Source of the DNA: Micrococcaceae bacterium Sec5.1
Lineage (GTDB): Bacteria; Actinomycetota; Actinomycetes; Actinomycetales; Micrococcaceae
Direction: 5' to 3'
NCBI GenBank assembly: GCA_039636795.1
Contig: CP143430.1
Coordinates: 558,001-622,000 of the forward strand
DNA length: 64,000 bases
The notes under the pieces were generated by a model. The model ran no database searches, was not told where the DNA came from, and worked only from the letters and a program-made list of their open reading frames with translations. The position numbers were made by a program, and so were the translations under genes. Positions 49,803 to 58,382 of this stretch are shown in pieces; the stretch's first letter is position 1; every line of letters starts with the position of its first letter.

Positions 49803-50357
49803 GTGACCGACGCATTGACCGACGAAGCGCTTCATGCACTCAAGGGCAATAACGCGGAACTGTTCAGCGCCGTCTACCAGGCATACGCTGGACCGGTTCT
49901 CGGCTACCTGACGGCTAAAGGCGTATCAGATCCCGAGGCCATAACACAGGACGTTTTCCTTGCTGTCCTGCCCCGATTGGATGACATCCAGGGAGGAGCG
50001 GGCGGATTACGGACCTTTGTTTTTTCGGTCGCCCATGCCCGCATGGTAGACGAGCACCGGAAACAAAGCAGGGCCCCGGAACACCACGAGTTCGAGCCCG
50101 AGCGCGATCCCCGCGAATCAGGTTCTGCAGAATCAGAGGCAATGGGCCTGCTGGCTCCCCACGAGGTCATGAAGCTCCTGGATTACCTCGGGGACGATCA
50201 ACGGGAGGTGTTGGCCCTCCGGATCGTGGCAGGCCTGACCGTGGAGCAGGCAGCCGACATCATGGGGAAATCCGCCGGCGCAGTAAAGCAACTGCAGCGC
50301 AGGGCTTTGATGACGCTCCGTGAGCATTCGGCAGTAAAGGAATACGTGTCCTCATGA
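49803..50357 (+). CDS. RNA polymerase sigma factor, ECF type
   Basis: The product is 184 residues from GTG 49803; a TTG at 49710 would add 31 residues and neither has a convincing binding site. Region 2 reads ELFSAVYQAYAGPVLGYLTAKGVSDPEAITQDVFLAVLPRLDDI with the following TFVFSVAHARMVDEHRK. Region 4 reads LGDDQREVLALRIVAGLTVEQAADIMGKSAGAVKQLQRRAL, an ECF helix-turn-helix. It directs polymerase to a stress or envelope regulon. The next gene overlaps it as ATGA and encodes a membrane protein likely to act as its anti-sigma factor. Confidence 0.88.
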   Translation: MTDALTDEALHALKGNNAELFSAVYQAYAGPVLGYLTAKGVSDPEAITQDVFLAVLPRLDDIQGGAGGLRTFVFSVAHARMVDEHRKQSRAPEHHEFEPERDPRESGSAESEAMGLLAPHEVMKLLDYLGDDQREVLALRIVAGLTVEQAADIMGKSAGAVKQLQRRALMTLREHSAVKEYVSS

Positions 50358-51196
50358 CATACAGGGATATGGAACGCGAAGATATCGTCGACGAGCTCCT
50401 GCTCGACGCCGAGCCTACTGACGTGCCCGGCCTTCGGCAGGCACTGCTCTCCCTGCGTTCCTTCGCGGACCGCCCGGCACCTGCTCCGAGCGAGGCGCTG
50501 GCCGCGATGTTCGCTGGACCTCACGATGAACTCAGCAAGCGTCGTTGGCGACACAAGCACCGTACGGCTGTGGTGAGCGTTGCCGTGGTTGCGGCCATGG
50601 GACTCGGCGTGAGTGGTGTGGCTGCTGCCAGTTCCGGTTTCACGCGTACGCCCACGTTTGTCGATGAACTGCTGGGCAATTTCGCTCCGCAACCTTCATC
50701 CGCAGCGCCCGCGCTGCCCACGCCCGATGCTCCGAAGGTCAGCACCGAACCAGCGCCCTCAGTGGATCCCGCAGCAGTACCGCTGGTTACCGAATCCCCT
50801 GCGGCGCAGGGCGGGCAAGACGATGAGGCTTCTGGCACTGCCATGCCGCATGTCAAGGCACCGGCGCCCCAGTCAGCGCCTGAGGCGGAGGCGGCCGACG
50901 TCGGAAACGTCCCGGCTTCAGGCGCGGTCGGCGAGCCTCCCCGTACCGACCAAGCGAAGCCTGCCGAGCCTCGGGAGGCAAAGCTTGAGGCAAAACTTGG
51001 ACAGTCCGGACTTGAGCCAACGCTCCCCGACGTTGTTAAACCAACCGCAGAACCGACTACAACGGCCAAACCCGCCCCCGCCCACGGAAATAAACCAAGC
51101 CAAGCACTCCCACTGCTGAACGAGAAGCCGGCTCACGATCCTTTCCAGTCCTTCATGGACAAGCTGAAGCAATGGTTGAGGAGCGAGGGACACTAA
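50354..51196 (+). CDS. membrane protein coupled to the ECF sigma factor (putative anti-sigma)
   Basis: The product is 280 residues. The cytoplasmic N-terminus (about 1-70: DIVDELLLDAEPTDVPGLRQALLSLRSFADRPAPAP) lacks the HxxxCxxC zinc site of the usual anti-sigma domain. One membrane span follows (about 72-93, TAVVSVAVVAAMGLGVSGVAAA). A long Pro/Ala/Glu-rich outer part (about 110-260) ends in a basic amphipathic segment, HDPFQSFMDKLKQWLR. The ATGA overlap with the sigma gene and the topology support a sigma-sensing role. The extracellular part is of low complexity and would be disordered. Confidence 0.8.
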   Translation: MTYRDMEREDIVDELLLDAEPTDVPGLRQALLSLRSFADRPAPAPSEALAAMFAGPHDELSKRRWRHKHRTAVVSVAVVAAMGLGVSGVAAASSGFTRTPTFVDELLGNFAPQPSSAAPALPTPDAPKVSTEPAPSVDPAAVPLVTESPAAQGGQDDEASGTAMPHVKAPAPQSAPEAEAADVGNVPASGAVGEPPRTDQAKPAEPREAKLEAKLGQSGLEPTLPDVVKPTAEPTTTAKPAPAHGNKPSQALPLLNEKPAHDPFQSFMDKLKQWLRSEGH

Positions 51197-51205
51197 GCTT
51201 GCTTC

Positions 51206-51631
51206 ATGATGCATGTCAACGATCCGGCCGTGGTGGAACGATTGATGCGAACAAAAGGATGCTGGGCAATCGTTGGCCTCAGCAACAATGAGTGGCGCTC
51301 CGCATACGACGTCTCCCTGTACGTTCGCGACCGCATGGGTATGGAGATTATCCCCATAAACCTCAAGGGCGAGGACGTCCATGGCGAAAAGGGATACAAG
51401 TCCCTGATGGATATTCCTGCGGAGAAACACCCCATCGACGTGGTCGACTGCTTCGTTAACTCCCAACGAGTGGGCGCTGTTATTGATCAGGCAATCGCCA
51501 TCGGTGCCAAGGCTGTGTGGCTGCAGCTGGGCGTCTTTGACGACGACGCCGTCCAGCGGGCCAGGGATGCAGGTTTGGACGTCGTGGTCAATTCCTGCCC
51601 GGCGCGCGAAGGCTGGCATTACGGCTTGTAA
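51206..51631 (+). CDS. CoA-binding protein (YccU family)
   Basis: The product is 141 residues with two consecutive ATGs at the start. It is a single Rossmann-like CoA-binding domain: WAIVGLSNNEWRSAYDVSLYVRDRMGMEIIPINLKGEDVHGEKGY, then VDVVDCFVNSQRVGAVIDQAIAIGAKAVWLQLGVFDDDAV, and the ending CPAREGW. Relatives without the ligase domains of succinyl-CoA synthetase bind CoA or related nucleotides; the physiological role is not settled. Nine bases separate it from the membrane gene, so it may be on the same transcript. Confidence 0.9.
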   Translation: MMHVNDPAVVERLMRTKGCWAIVGLSNNEWRSAYDVSLYVRDRMGMEIIPINLKGEDVHGEKGYKSLMDIPAEKHPIDVVDCFVNSQRVGAVIDQAIAIGAKAVWLQLGVFDDDAVQRARDAGLDVVVNSCPAREGWHYGL

Positions 51632-51694
51632 TCACCTGGTCGATTCCTTTGCTAATCTGCAGCTGACTCATTCTTTTAGCCATAGGGGACGGCC

Positions 51695-52621
51695 ATGTGT
51701 GGCGACCATTCAGCGGTGCCCACTTCCACACCAGCTTCCACACCAGCCAGGCGGGCCGTCCTGGGCGTATTTGGAGCTTCGCTCGTTGCCGGTTTGAGCG
51801 CCTGTGCTGCATCTGAAACCACAGCACCTGAAAGCACAGCGCCTAAAAGCACGACGTCGGAGCTGCCGCCTGGTTCCGCGTCTGCCTCGCCCGAGGTGCC
51901 GGGCCCGAACGGTGGGCTGTCGGCCGGGGGTGAGGTGCCGTCGTCGTACAGTGCAACCCCAACGCCCACGCCCACCGCATCGAAACGGATACGGCGTACG
52001 TTCATCCCGGACTACCAGCTGCCGCCGATAGTTGGCGGCCTTGCCCCTGTGATCACCAAGATCGAGACCAAGCACCCGGTAGTGTTCCTGACGATCGACG
52101 ACGGCAACATTAAGACCCCGGAATCGGTCAAGCTCATGACTGACTACGACTACCCGGCTTCCCTGTTCCTGACCAAGAACACCATCGCTGACAACCCCGC
52201 ATTCTTCGACGCCTTCAAAGCGCAGGGCAGCCTCGTGGAGAACCACACCGTCACACACAACATCAACATGGTGCGGCAGTGGGGGTACCAGCAGCAGTTG
52301 AACGACATCGTGGGCATGCAGGACTACGCGTTTCAGCATTACGGCCGGCGTCCCGCACTGTTCCGGCCCCCGGGCGGAGCCTACTCCAACGTCATGCGCC
52401 AGGCGGTTGCCGCTGCTGGGATGAAGGCGATCATCACGTGGGAGGCTAAGGCGAACGCCGGGAAGATGGACTATCAGGTGGGTAACTCACTGCGTCCCGG
52501 CGACATCGTGCTGATGCATTTCCGCGCCGAGTTCGCCGCAGACTTCGCAGCATTCCGCGCCGCCCAGTTGGCCGCGGGCCTGGAAGTCGTGCTGCTGGAG
52601 GACTTCCTGGGGGTAGCGTAG
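51695..52621 (+). CDS. polysaccharide deacetylase lipoprotein
   Basis: The product is 308 residues. A signal peptide with lipobox LSAC (Cys near residue 37) is followed by a Thr/Ser/Pro-rich linker to about residue 95. The NodB deacetylase fold then starts VVFLTIDDGNIKTPESVKLM, carrying the catalytic/metal Asp pair; the metal His pair is in ENHTVTHNINM, and FRPPGGAYSN supplies the Arg and Pro motif. It would deacetylate cell-wall or chitin-type polysaccharides outside the membrane. No direct partner is adjacent. Expression under the ECF sigma factor upstream is possible but not shown. Confidence 0.9.
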   Translation: MCGDHSAVPTSTPASTPARRAVLGVFGASLVAGLSACAASETTAPESTAPKSTTSELPPGSASASPEVPGPNGGLSAGGEVPSSYSATPTPTPTASKRIRRTFIPDYQLPPIVGGLAPVITKIETKHPVVFLTIDDGNIKTPESVKLMTDYDYPASLFLTKNTIADNPAFFDAFKAQGSLVENHTVTHNINMVRQWGYQQQLNDIVGMQDYAFQHYGRRPALFRPPGGAYSNVMRQAVAAAGMKAIITWEAKANAGKMDYQVGNSLRPGDIVLMHFRAEFAADFAAFRAAQLAAGLEVVLLEDFLGVA

Positions 52622-52747
52622 GCCTGCCGTGGCCCCATTTAGACGAGTCGCCGCGCGTTAGACGACGCCTACCATCGAGTGTGCAGCGGGCCATCGAAAC
52701 GGGGACGAAGACGGCGCCGAAATAGAGGGCCGGGTAAGCTCACCTCC

Positions 52748-53158
52748 ATGGATGTTTCCCAGCTCCGCCAGATCTGCCTGGGCTTTCCCGGGGCCTTTGA
52801 AGACTTCCCGTTCGGACCTGAAACCTTCGTGTTCAAGGTGCGTGCCGCCGTCGCGGGTGGAGCGCGGCATGGGGCCAAGATGTTCGCGCTTTCCGCCATG
52901 GATCCTGACAACTGGTCGGTGAGCCTGAAGTGCGAGCCCGCCTTGGCCGAGCAACTTCGCGCAGCGCATCCTGAGATCACCGGTGCCTGGCACATGAACA
53001 AGACCCATTGGAACGGCGTCCGGCTGGATGGAGCCCTTCCCGACGACATGATCCGGGACATGGTGGAGGACTCCTATGATCTGGTGGTTGCTTCGCTAAG
53101 CCGCAAGCAGCAGGAACAGCTCGGTTGGGCGCGGCTCGTCAACCGCACTGGCATCTGA
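52748..53158 (+). CDS. MmcQ/YjbR family protein
   Basis: The product is 136 residues from ATG 52748. It has the YjbR DNA-binding-like fold: LRQICLGFPGAFEDFPFGPETFVFKV, then MFALSAMDPDNWSVSLKCEPALAEQLRAAHPEITGAWHMNKTHWNGVRLDGALPDDMIRDMVEDSYDLVVASL. The family is conserved and was named from MmcQ of a mitomycin cluster; its biochemical role remains unclear. It is alone, with a poor binding site upstream. An earlier in-frame ATG adds a basic tail of no family likeness. Confidence 0.88.
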   Translation: MDVSQLRQICLGFPGAFEDFPFGPETFVFKVRAAVAGGARHGAKMFALSAMDPDNWSVSLKCEPALAEQLRAAHPEITGAWHMNKTHWNGVRLDGALPDDMIRDMVEDSYDLVVASLSRKQQEQLGWARLVNRTGI

Positions 53159-53275
53159 ACCCGGCCTGCCCCGGCTCTGACACGGCACCGCACCCTCTCC
53201 CCACGCCGCTGACATGGGGCTAGATTGATAGTGCAAGCCAACGGGCGCAGCTAATGGCTGGTCAGGAGCGGGTTG

Positions 53276-53902
53276 ATGCTGGATCAGGGAACTTTGGACC
53301 ACTTATGGAACTTTGGCGATCCGGCAGCGTCCGAAGCCAGGTTTCGTGCAGCAATGCTGGAGGAAATCTACGACGCCGATGAGCGGGCCGAGCTGGCAAC
53401 CCAGCTTGGGCGGGCCATCGGTCTGCAGGGCCGGTTGGAGGAAGCCGATGCCCTCCTGGACGGAATCGACGGAGACGAACCCACCGTTGGCGTGCGCGTG
53501 CTCCTGGAGCGCGGCCGGGTTTTGAACGCCGGAGGGCACCCTGAGATGGCAGTGCCGCTCCTCGAGCAGGCTGCGGAGTTGGCTGACCACCTTGGTGAGG
53601 AATTCCTGGCCGTGGACGCACTGCACATGCTCTCCATCGCGGACGTCGCCAACGCGGAATCCTGGATGCGCAGTGCCCTCGAATATGCCTCCACGGCCCG
53701 CCATGAGCGAACCAAGCGATGGATGATTGCTTTGCACGCAAGTCTCGGGTGGTTTCTGCACGGTAACGGGCGCTTCACCGAGGCCTTGGTGGAGTTCCAG
53801 TTGGCCGAACAATGGGCGGAACGACTGGGAACTGAGCGGCAAAAGCTGCTCGCGCGGGAAGCGATTACCGAGTGTGGAAAAGCCCTTGCAGAGGGTCCTT
53901 AG
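53276..53902 (+). CDS. TPR-like helical protein
   Basis: The product is 208 residues from ATG 53276, with AGGAG seven bases upstream. It has several helix-turn-helix pairs of TPR type: LATQLGRAIGLQGRLEEADALLDGI, VLLERGRVLNAGGHPEMAVPLLEQAAELADHLGEEFLAVDALHML, and LHASLGWFLHGNGRFTEALVEFQLAEQWAERLG. The N-terminal WNFGDPAASEARFRAAM is common in related actinobacterial TPR proteins. It probably makes protein contacts; no enzyme domain is present. The NgcE-like gene follows after 176 bases. Confidence 0.85.
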   Translation: MLDQGTLDHLWNFGDPAASEARFRAAMLEEIYDADERAELATQLGRAIGLQGRLEEADALLDGIDGDEPTVGVRVLLERGRVLNAGGHPEMAVPLLEQAAELADHLGEEFLAVDALHMLSIADVANAESWMRSALEYASTARHERTKRWMIALHASLGWFLHGNGRFTEALVEFQLAEQWAERLGTERQKLLAREAITECGKALAEGP

Positions 53903-54078
53903 AAAGATCACGCTTTGACAAATGTTGATCGAAAGTGCCGAGAAATATTGATTTTCGATCATTCGTGGTGAAGTATGTCACACGAAGGTTGGCGCTGCAG
54001 AGTGGCCAACCCAGACTGTCCGACTTTCCGGCCGCCTGCCGCAACAGTCGACATTACGAGTCACTGGAGGGTTACGAA

Positions 54079-55488
54079 ATGAACGTTCAGCACCAGTCCC
54101 TTGGCCGCCGCGGATTCCTCCGCGGGGCACTCGCAGCTGCGGTGCTCGTCCCCATGGGGGGAACCATTGCGTCCTGTGCAGCAGGTGGTGGCGGAACCAC
54201 TGCCGGCCCCACGGGCGCCGTCTCCGACACCAACCCCTTTGGCATGGCGGACAAGTCCACCGTTGATGCCGTGATCTTCAAGGGTGGCTACGGCATCGAC
54301 TACGTCGATTTCGCAGGCAAGGCCTTCGAAAAGGCCCACTCCGGTTCCACCGCCAAGATTGCCCCGTCCACGGATATCGCGCAGGAGCTCCAGCCGCGCT
54401 TCGTCGGTGGCAACCCACCGGACCTGATCGACAACTCCGGTGCGAAAGCCATTGGCTTCAGCACCATCCTGGCCCAGCTCGAGGACCTCACCAGCGTGGT
54501 GGAGGCCAAGAACCTCGAGGGCAAGGTTATTAAGGACACCCTGTACACCGGCGTGCTCGCTCCCGGGACGTTCGAGGGCAAACTTGCCGCCTTGAACTAT
54601 GTCCTCACCGTCTACGCCATGTGGTACTCGGACTCCCTGCTCAAGGCAAATGGCTGGACCGTTCCCAAGACCTGGGACGAAATGTACGCGCTGGGCGAGC
54701 AGGCCAAGGCCAAGGGCAAGTACCTGTTCCTCTGGGGCAAGGAAGCTGCAACGTATTACCAGGAAATGGCGATCGCTTCCGCTATCAAGGAAGGTGGCGA
54801 CGACGTTCGGCTGGCCTTGGAGAACCTCAAGGCAGACTGCTGGTCGCACCCGGCCATACAGTCCGTCTTCACAGCTTTGGACAAGATCGTCAAGGCAGGA
54901 TACTTCAAGCCCGGCGGTTCCGGAACGCAGTTCACGGCAGCCCAGGCCCAATGGAGCAATGCCCAGGAAGCGGTGTTCTACCCGTCCGGTTCGTGGATCG
55001 AAAACGAGATGAAGGACCAGACGAAGGCGGACTTCAAGATGACGGGCGCCCCCGTGCCTTCAGTGAGCGCCAGCCCCAAGAAGCCGTACGCATCGCTGCA
55101 CAGTGCAGCGGGCGAGCCTTACGTGGTTCCCTCCCAGGGCAAGAACGTTGCCGGCGGCAAGGAGTTGCTCCGCGTCATGCTCTCCAAGGAAGCTGCTACC
55201 AACTTCGCCAAGACCAAGCTTGCTCCCACCATCGTCAAGGACACCGTCCCGGCCGATGGCTTCGGTTCCACGGCCTTGGTCTCGCAGACAAAGCTGCTCA
55301 GCGATGCAGGCGAGAACATCTACACCTGGAACTTCATCGACCTTTACGGCACCAACAAGGACCAGCTCGTCGTCTGGAACACCTTCCTCGATGGCAAGTC
55401 GGATGTCGCCACGCTGACCTCCGCCCTCCAGAACATCACCGACAAGGTCCGCAACGACAGCTCGGTCAAGAAGATTGAAGTGAAGTGA
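54079..55488 (+). CDS. ngcE: NgcE-like N-acetylglucosamine/chitobiose-binding lipoprotein
   Basis: The product is 469 residues from ATG 54079, with GGAGG eight bases upstream. The N-terminus LGRRGFLRGALAAAVLVPMGGTIASCAAGG is a Tat-type signal (RRGFLRG) with a lipobox. The mature family-1 solute-binding fold reads NPFGMADKSTVDAVIFKGGYGIDYVDFAGKAFEK, the arrangement typical of the chitosugar-binding NgcE group; later GAPVPSV and YTWNFIDLYG also match. With the two downstream permeases it forms a CUT1 importer, which lacks its own ATPase and probably uses a shared MsiK-like one. The specificity is inferred from the pattern. Confidence 0.82.
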   Translation: MNVQHQSLGRRGFLRGALAAAVLVPMGGTIASCAAGGGGTTAGPTGAVSDTNPFGMADKSTVDAVIFKGGYGIDYVDFAGKAFEKAHSGSTAKIAPSTDIAQELQPRFVGGNPPDLIDNSGAKAIGFSTILAQLEDLTSVVEAKNLEGKVIKDTLYTGVLAPGTFEGKLAALNYVLTVYAMWYSDSLLKANGWTVPKTWDEMYALGEQAKAKGKYLFLWGKEAATYYQEMAIASAIKEGGDDVRLALENLKADCWSHPAIQSVFTALDKIVKAGYFKPGGSGTQFTAAQAQWSNAQEAVFYPSGSWIENEMKDQTKADFKMTGAPVPSVSASPKKPYASLHSAAGEPYVVPSQGKNVAGGKELLRVMLSKEAATNFAKTKLAPTIVKDTVPADGFGSTALVSQTKLLSDAGENIYTWNFIDLYGTNKDQLVVWNTFLDGKSDVATLTSALQNITDKVRNDSSVKKIEVK

Positions 55489-56510
55489 CAGTAGTGAAAA
55501 CCAAGCAGAGCCGGAACGACGACGGCCTGGCCGCCGTCGTTCCGGCCATGGCACCACCGGTTGTGGTGAGGCGCCGGCGCAAGCCGCTGACATGGGACAA
55601 AGTCAGCTTTTTCGCGGTGTTCCTTGGCCTGCCGCTGGCGATCTATCTCTTGTTCGTGATCTGGCCGTTCATCCAGGCCTTTGGGTATTCCTTGACGGAC
55701 TGGTCGGGTTTTTCGCCCACACAGAACTTCATCGGCTTTGATAACTACGCCAGGATCTTCTCGGACGACATCTTTATGAAGGCCATGGGGAACAACATCC
55801 TCCTGGTCATCGTGCTGCCCATCGTCACCATTATCCTGAGCCTGGTGCTGGCCACCATGGTGACCGTGGGCGGAAGCAGCAAGGGCCAGATCAAGGGCCT
55901 GCGCAACTCCAGCTTCTACCGCGTTGTCTCCTTCTTCCCTTACACGATCCCCGCCATCGCAATCGGCATCATGTGGGGTCAGATCTACGATCCTTCAGGG
56001 GGCTTGCTCAACGGGATCCTCACCAGCATGGGCCTTGACCAGTTCAAGAGCTTCGCGTGGCTGGGCGATAAGAACACGGCCATGACCGCCACCATGTTCG
56101 TGATTGTGTGGGGCTTCGTTGGCTTCTACATGGTCCTTTTCGTGGCCGGTATCAAGGGCATTCCTGCTGAGCTGTTCGAGGCCGCAAGGATCGACGGCGC
56201 CGGAAGGCTCCGTACCGCCGTCTCCATTACCATCCCGCTCATCAGGGACAACATCCAGACCGCTTACATCTATATGGGTATCCTGGCGCTCGATGCGTTC
56301 GTTTACATGGCGGCACTGAACTCCGGCGGTGGTCCGGACAACTCAACGCTTGTGATGGCACAGCAGTTGTTCTTCACAGCTTTCAGCAAGGGTCAATTCG
56401 GCCTGGCCAGCGCCATGGGCGTTGTCCTGGCTGTGGCCACGCTGATCTTCTCCGGCCTGGTGTTCGTGATTAATCGGCTCACTGGTGGCGACAAGGACGT
56501 GAGCATCTAA
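55485..56510 (+). CDS. ngcF: NgcF-like sugar ABC permease
   Basis: A CUT1 permease of 341 residues; GTG 55485 overlaps the binding-protein stop. A cytoplasmic basic tail (RRRRKPLTWDKV) precedes six membrane segments. YSLTDWSGFSPTQNFIGFDNYARIF, near residue 70, is the usual family lead. The EAA loop is IPAELFEAARIDGAGRLRTAVSITIPLIRDNIQTAYIYM, which docks the ATPase. The stop overlaps the next permease as TAATG. Confidence 0.88.
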   Translation: MTVVKTKQSRNDDGLAAVVPAMAPPVVVRRRRKPLTWDKVSFFAVFLGLPLAIYLLFVIWPFIQAFGYSLTDWSGFSPTQNFIGFDNYARIFSDDIFMKAMGNNILLVIVLPIVTIILSLVLATMVTVGGSSKGQIKGLRNSSFYRVVSFFPYTIPAIAIGIMWGQIYDPSGGLLNGILTSMGLDQFKSFAWLGDKNTAMTATMFVIVWGFVGFYMVLFVAGIKGIPAELFEAARIDGAGRLRTAVSITIPLIRDNIQTAYIYMGILALDAFVYMAALNSGGGPDNSTLVMAQQLFFTAFSKGQFGLASAMGVVLAVATLIFSGLVFVINRLTGGDKDVSI

Positions 56511-57403
56511 TGACAACAAAAGTCTCAACCCCTGAAATGAAGTCGCTGCATTTCCAGCCGCGCAAACCCGCCACTACGCCCGGGGACAAACTGGTGGGGG
56601 CTGTCTCCCACACGGCACTGACCATTTGGTCACTCATCGTGATCCTGCCGTTGTTGTGGACGTTCATGTCGTCCTTCAAGACGTCCAGCGAGATCTTTGC
56701 CTCGCCGTTCGCGTTGCCTTCGGTGTGGCGGTTCGACAACTACGTGAAGGCCTGGAGTGAGGCCGGGATCGGGAACTACTTCCTGAACTCGGTGGTTGTG
56801 GTGGGTTCGGCACTGGTGATCGTTATGGTGCTCGGTGCAATGTGTGCCTACGTCCTGGCGAGGTACACATTCCCGGGTAGCCGAGCTATCTACTACCTCA
56901 TGCTGGCCGGCCTGACGTTCCCGATCTTCCTCGCCATGGTCCCGCTGTTCTTCGTGCTGAAGAACATCGGACTGCTGAACACCCTGCCAGGCCTGATCAT
57001 CGTATACGTGGGGTTCGCGCTGCCGTTCACAGTGTTCTTCCTGTTCTCCTTCTTCAAGTCGCTGCCGCACGAAATCACTGAAGCAGCAGCTCTGGACGGC
57101 GCAGGGGAGTGGCGTACGTTCTTCCAGGTCATGCTGCCGATGGCCAAGCCGGGCCTCGCCTCGGTTGCCATCTTCAACTTCCTGGGCCTGTGGAACCAGT
57201 TCCTCATCCCGGTATCCATCAACGCTGCCGGGCCGCGTGTTCTTTCCCAGGGCCTCGCGGCTTTCGCTGGACAGATGGGGTACGCCGTGGACTTCGGGGC
57301 ACTCTTCGCCGCAGTCACTGTCACGGTGGTTCCCGTCCTGATCGTGTACGTCATCTTCCAGCGCCAGCTGCAGGGGTCGGTCTCGCAGGGCACCTCCAAG
57401 TAA
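56510..57403 (+). CDS. ngcG: NgcG-like sugar ABC permease
   Basis: A CUT1 permease of 297 residues, translationally coupled to the first permease. Six membrane segments are predicted. LPLLWTFMSSFKTSSEIFASPFALPSVWRFDNYVKAWSEAGIGNYFLNSVVVVGSALV is the standard N-terminal pattern, and the EAA loop is LPHEITEAAALDGAGEWRTFFQVMLPMAKPGLASVAIFNFLGLWNQFL. It is the second half of the channel. The operon ends in a 26-bp perfect stem terminator. Confidence 0.88.
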   Translation: MTTKVSTPEMKSLHFQPRKPATTPGDKLVGAVSHTALTIWSLIVILPLLWTFMSSFKTSSEIFASPFALPSVWRFDNYVKAWSEAGIGNYFLNSVVVVGSALVIVMVLGAMCAYVLARYTFPGSRAIYYLMLAGLTFPIFLAMVPLFFVLKNIGLLNTLPGLIIVYVGFALPFTVFFLFSFFKSLPHEITEAAALDGAGEWRTFFQVMLPMAKPGLASVAIFNFLGLWNQFLIPVSINAAGPRVLSQGLAAFAGQMGYAVDFGALFAAVTVTVVPVLIVYVIFQRQLQGSVSQGTSK

Positions 57404-57405
57404 AG

Positions 57406-57470
57406 GCAACGCGGGGTCACCTACGGCCCATCCCAAGGGGATTTATGGGCCGTAGGTGACCCCGCGTTGC
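57406..57470. terminator. very long perfect hairpin between convergent operons
   Basis: The 26 bases at 57406-57431 (starting GCAACGCGGGGTCACC) pair perfectly with 57445-57470 around a 13-base loop, followed by TTT on the plus strand. It separates the Ngc-like operon from the flavin reductase gene and probably terminates both strands. Confidence 0.9.
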
Positions 57471-57482
57471 TTTAAGAGGGGG

Positions 57483-58007
57483 TTAGAACATCCAGGGGAT
57501 CTCCGCGTGGCCGAAGTCGGAGAACGAGCCGAAGCGGCCCGCCTTGAACGCGAGCACCTCACCGTCCCGGTCCCGGCACGTGGTGACCTGGCCGAAGAAG
57601 ACCTGGTGATCTCCGACGTCGTACTGCTGCACAACGGTGCAATCCGCCTGGGCGAGGGCTCCCTTGATGACAGGAAGTCCATTCTCGGTCATGTCGAATT
57701 CGCCGTCACCGAAACGGTCACCGCCTCGCACCGCAAAGCGCCGCGCCATCGACTCTTGCTTGGCGCCAAGGATCGACACGGCGAACTTGCCGCTCTCGAT
57801 CAATGCCTCGCCGGTCCGCGTTCCGAAGTTCAGCGAGATCATGAGGATGGGCGGTTCCAGGCTGATGGAGGTCAACGAGCTGATGGTCATCCCGTACAGC
57901 TCATCCTCGTGCTTGGTGGTGACCACGGCGACACCCGTGAGGAAGCGGCCCATGGCGCGGCGCATTCCCATGGCATCGGGAATAGTGAAGAGCGGTGCGA
58001 GGCTCAT
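57483..58007 (-). CDS. flavin reductase (HpaC-like)
   Basis: The product is 174 residues from ATG 58007, which begins one base after the cupin stop. The flavin-reductase fold reads DAMGMRRAMGRFLTGVAVVTTKHEDELYGMTISSLTSISLEPPILMISLNFGTRT, then FAVSILGAKQESMARRFAVRGGDRF and HQVFFGQVTTCRDRDGEVLAFKAGRFGSF. It supplies reduced FAD or FMN, using NAD(P)H, to the HpaB-like oxygenase two genes upstream. It is the last gene of the catabolic cluster. Confidence 0.9.
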   Translation of the reverse strand: MSLAPLFTIPDAMGMRRAMGRFLTGVAVVTTKHEDELYGMTISSLTSISLEPPILMISLNFGTRTGEALIESGKFAVSILGAKQESMARRFAVRGGDRFGDGEFDMTENGLPVIKGALAQADCTVVQQYDVGDHQVFFGQVTTCRDRDGEVLAFKAGRFGSFSDFGHAEIPWMF

Positions 58008-58008
58008 G

Positions 58009-58380
58009 TCAGTTGCTCCGTTCGGCTTGAACTGGATCGGCGTAGTAGCGGACCTCGAACATCTTGGCCCCCGTTTCGGAAACCCACGGCCCGTGTTCCA
58101 TGCCCGGCGGGCGGGTGGCCCAGTCACCGGCTTTGAAGGTCTTGCCGAGGCGCTGGTCCACGAACGAGCCCTCGAAGATGAAGACCTCTTCCCAAAAATC
58201 GTGGGTCAGGACGCCGTTGGGCGAGGTATCGGTGCCCGGCTCGAACTTGAGAATGCGCGTGACACTGTCATTGTCTGAATCCCGGGCAAGGATGGCCTCG
58301 GACAGGCCCTCAATGTGCGGGTTGCAGGGTGCGAAGTCCACCGATGAGGTGGGGGTGAACTCGAATTCGGGCTTTGCCAT
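58009..58380 (-). CDS. cupin domain protein
   Basis: The product is 123 residues with a single cupin barrel: SVTRILKFEPGTDTSPNGVLTHDFWEEVFIFEGSFVDQRLGKTFKAGDWATRPPGMEHGPWVSETGAKMFEVRYY. Cupin motif 1 (H-x3-EEVFIFEG) and motif 2 (PPGMEHG) supply possible metal ligands: His in THDFW, Glu of EE, and His in MEHG. It may be a ChrR/anti-oxidant-type cupin or an enzyme acting on the oxygenase product. It lies two bases after the oxygenase stop, so it is co-expressed. Confidence 0.88.
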   Translation of the reverse strand: MAKPEFEFTPTSSVDFAPCNPHIEGLSEAILARDSDNDSVTRILKFEPGTDTSPNGVLTHDFWEEVFIFEGSFVDQRLGKTFKAGDWATRPPGMEHGPWVSETGAKMFEVRYYADPVQAERSN

Positions 58381-58382
58381 GG

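Noticed and set aside
54621..55478. Plus-strand frame of 285 codons inside the NgcE-like gene
   Set aside because: Gln/Arg/Gly-rich shadow of the real frame; the NgcE-like frame carries a signal peptide, fold pattern and coupling to the permeases.
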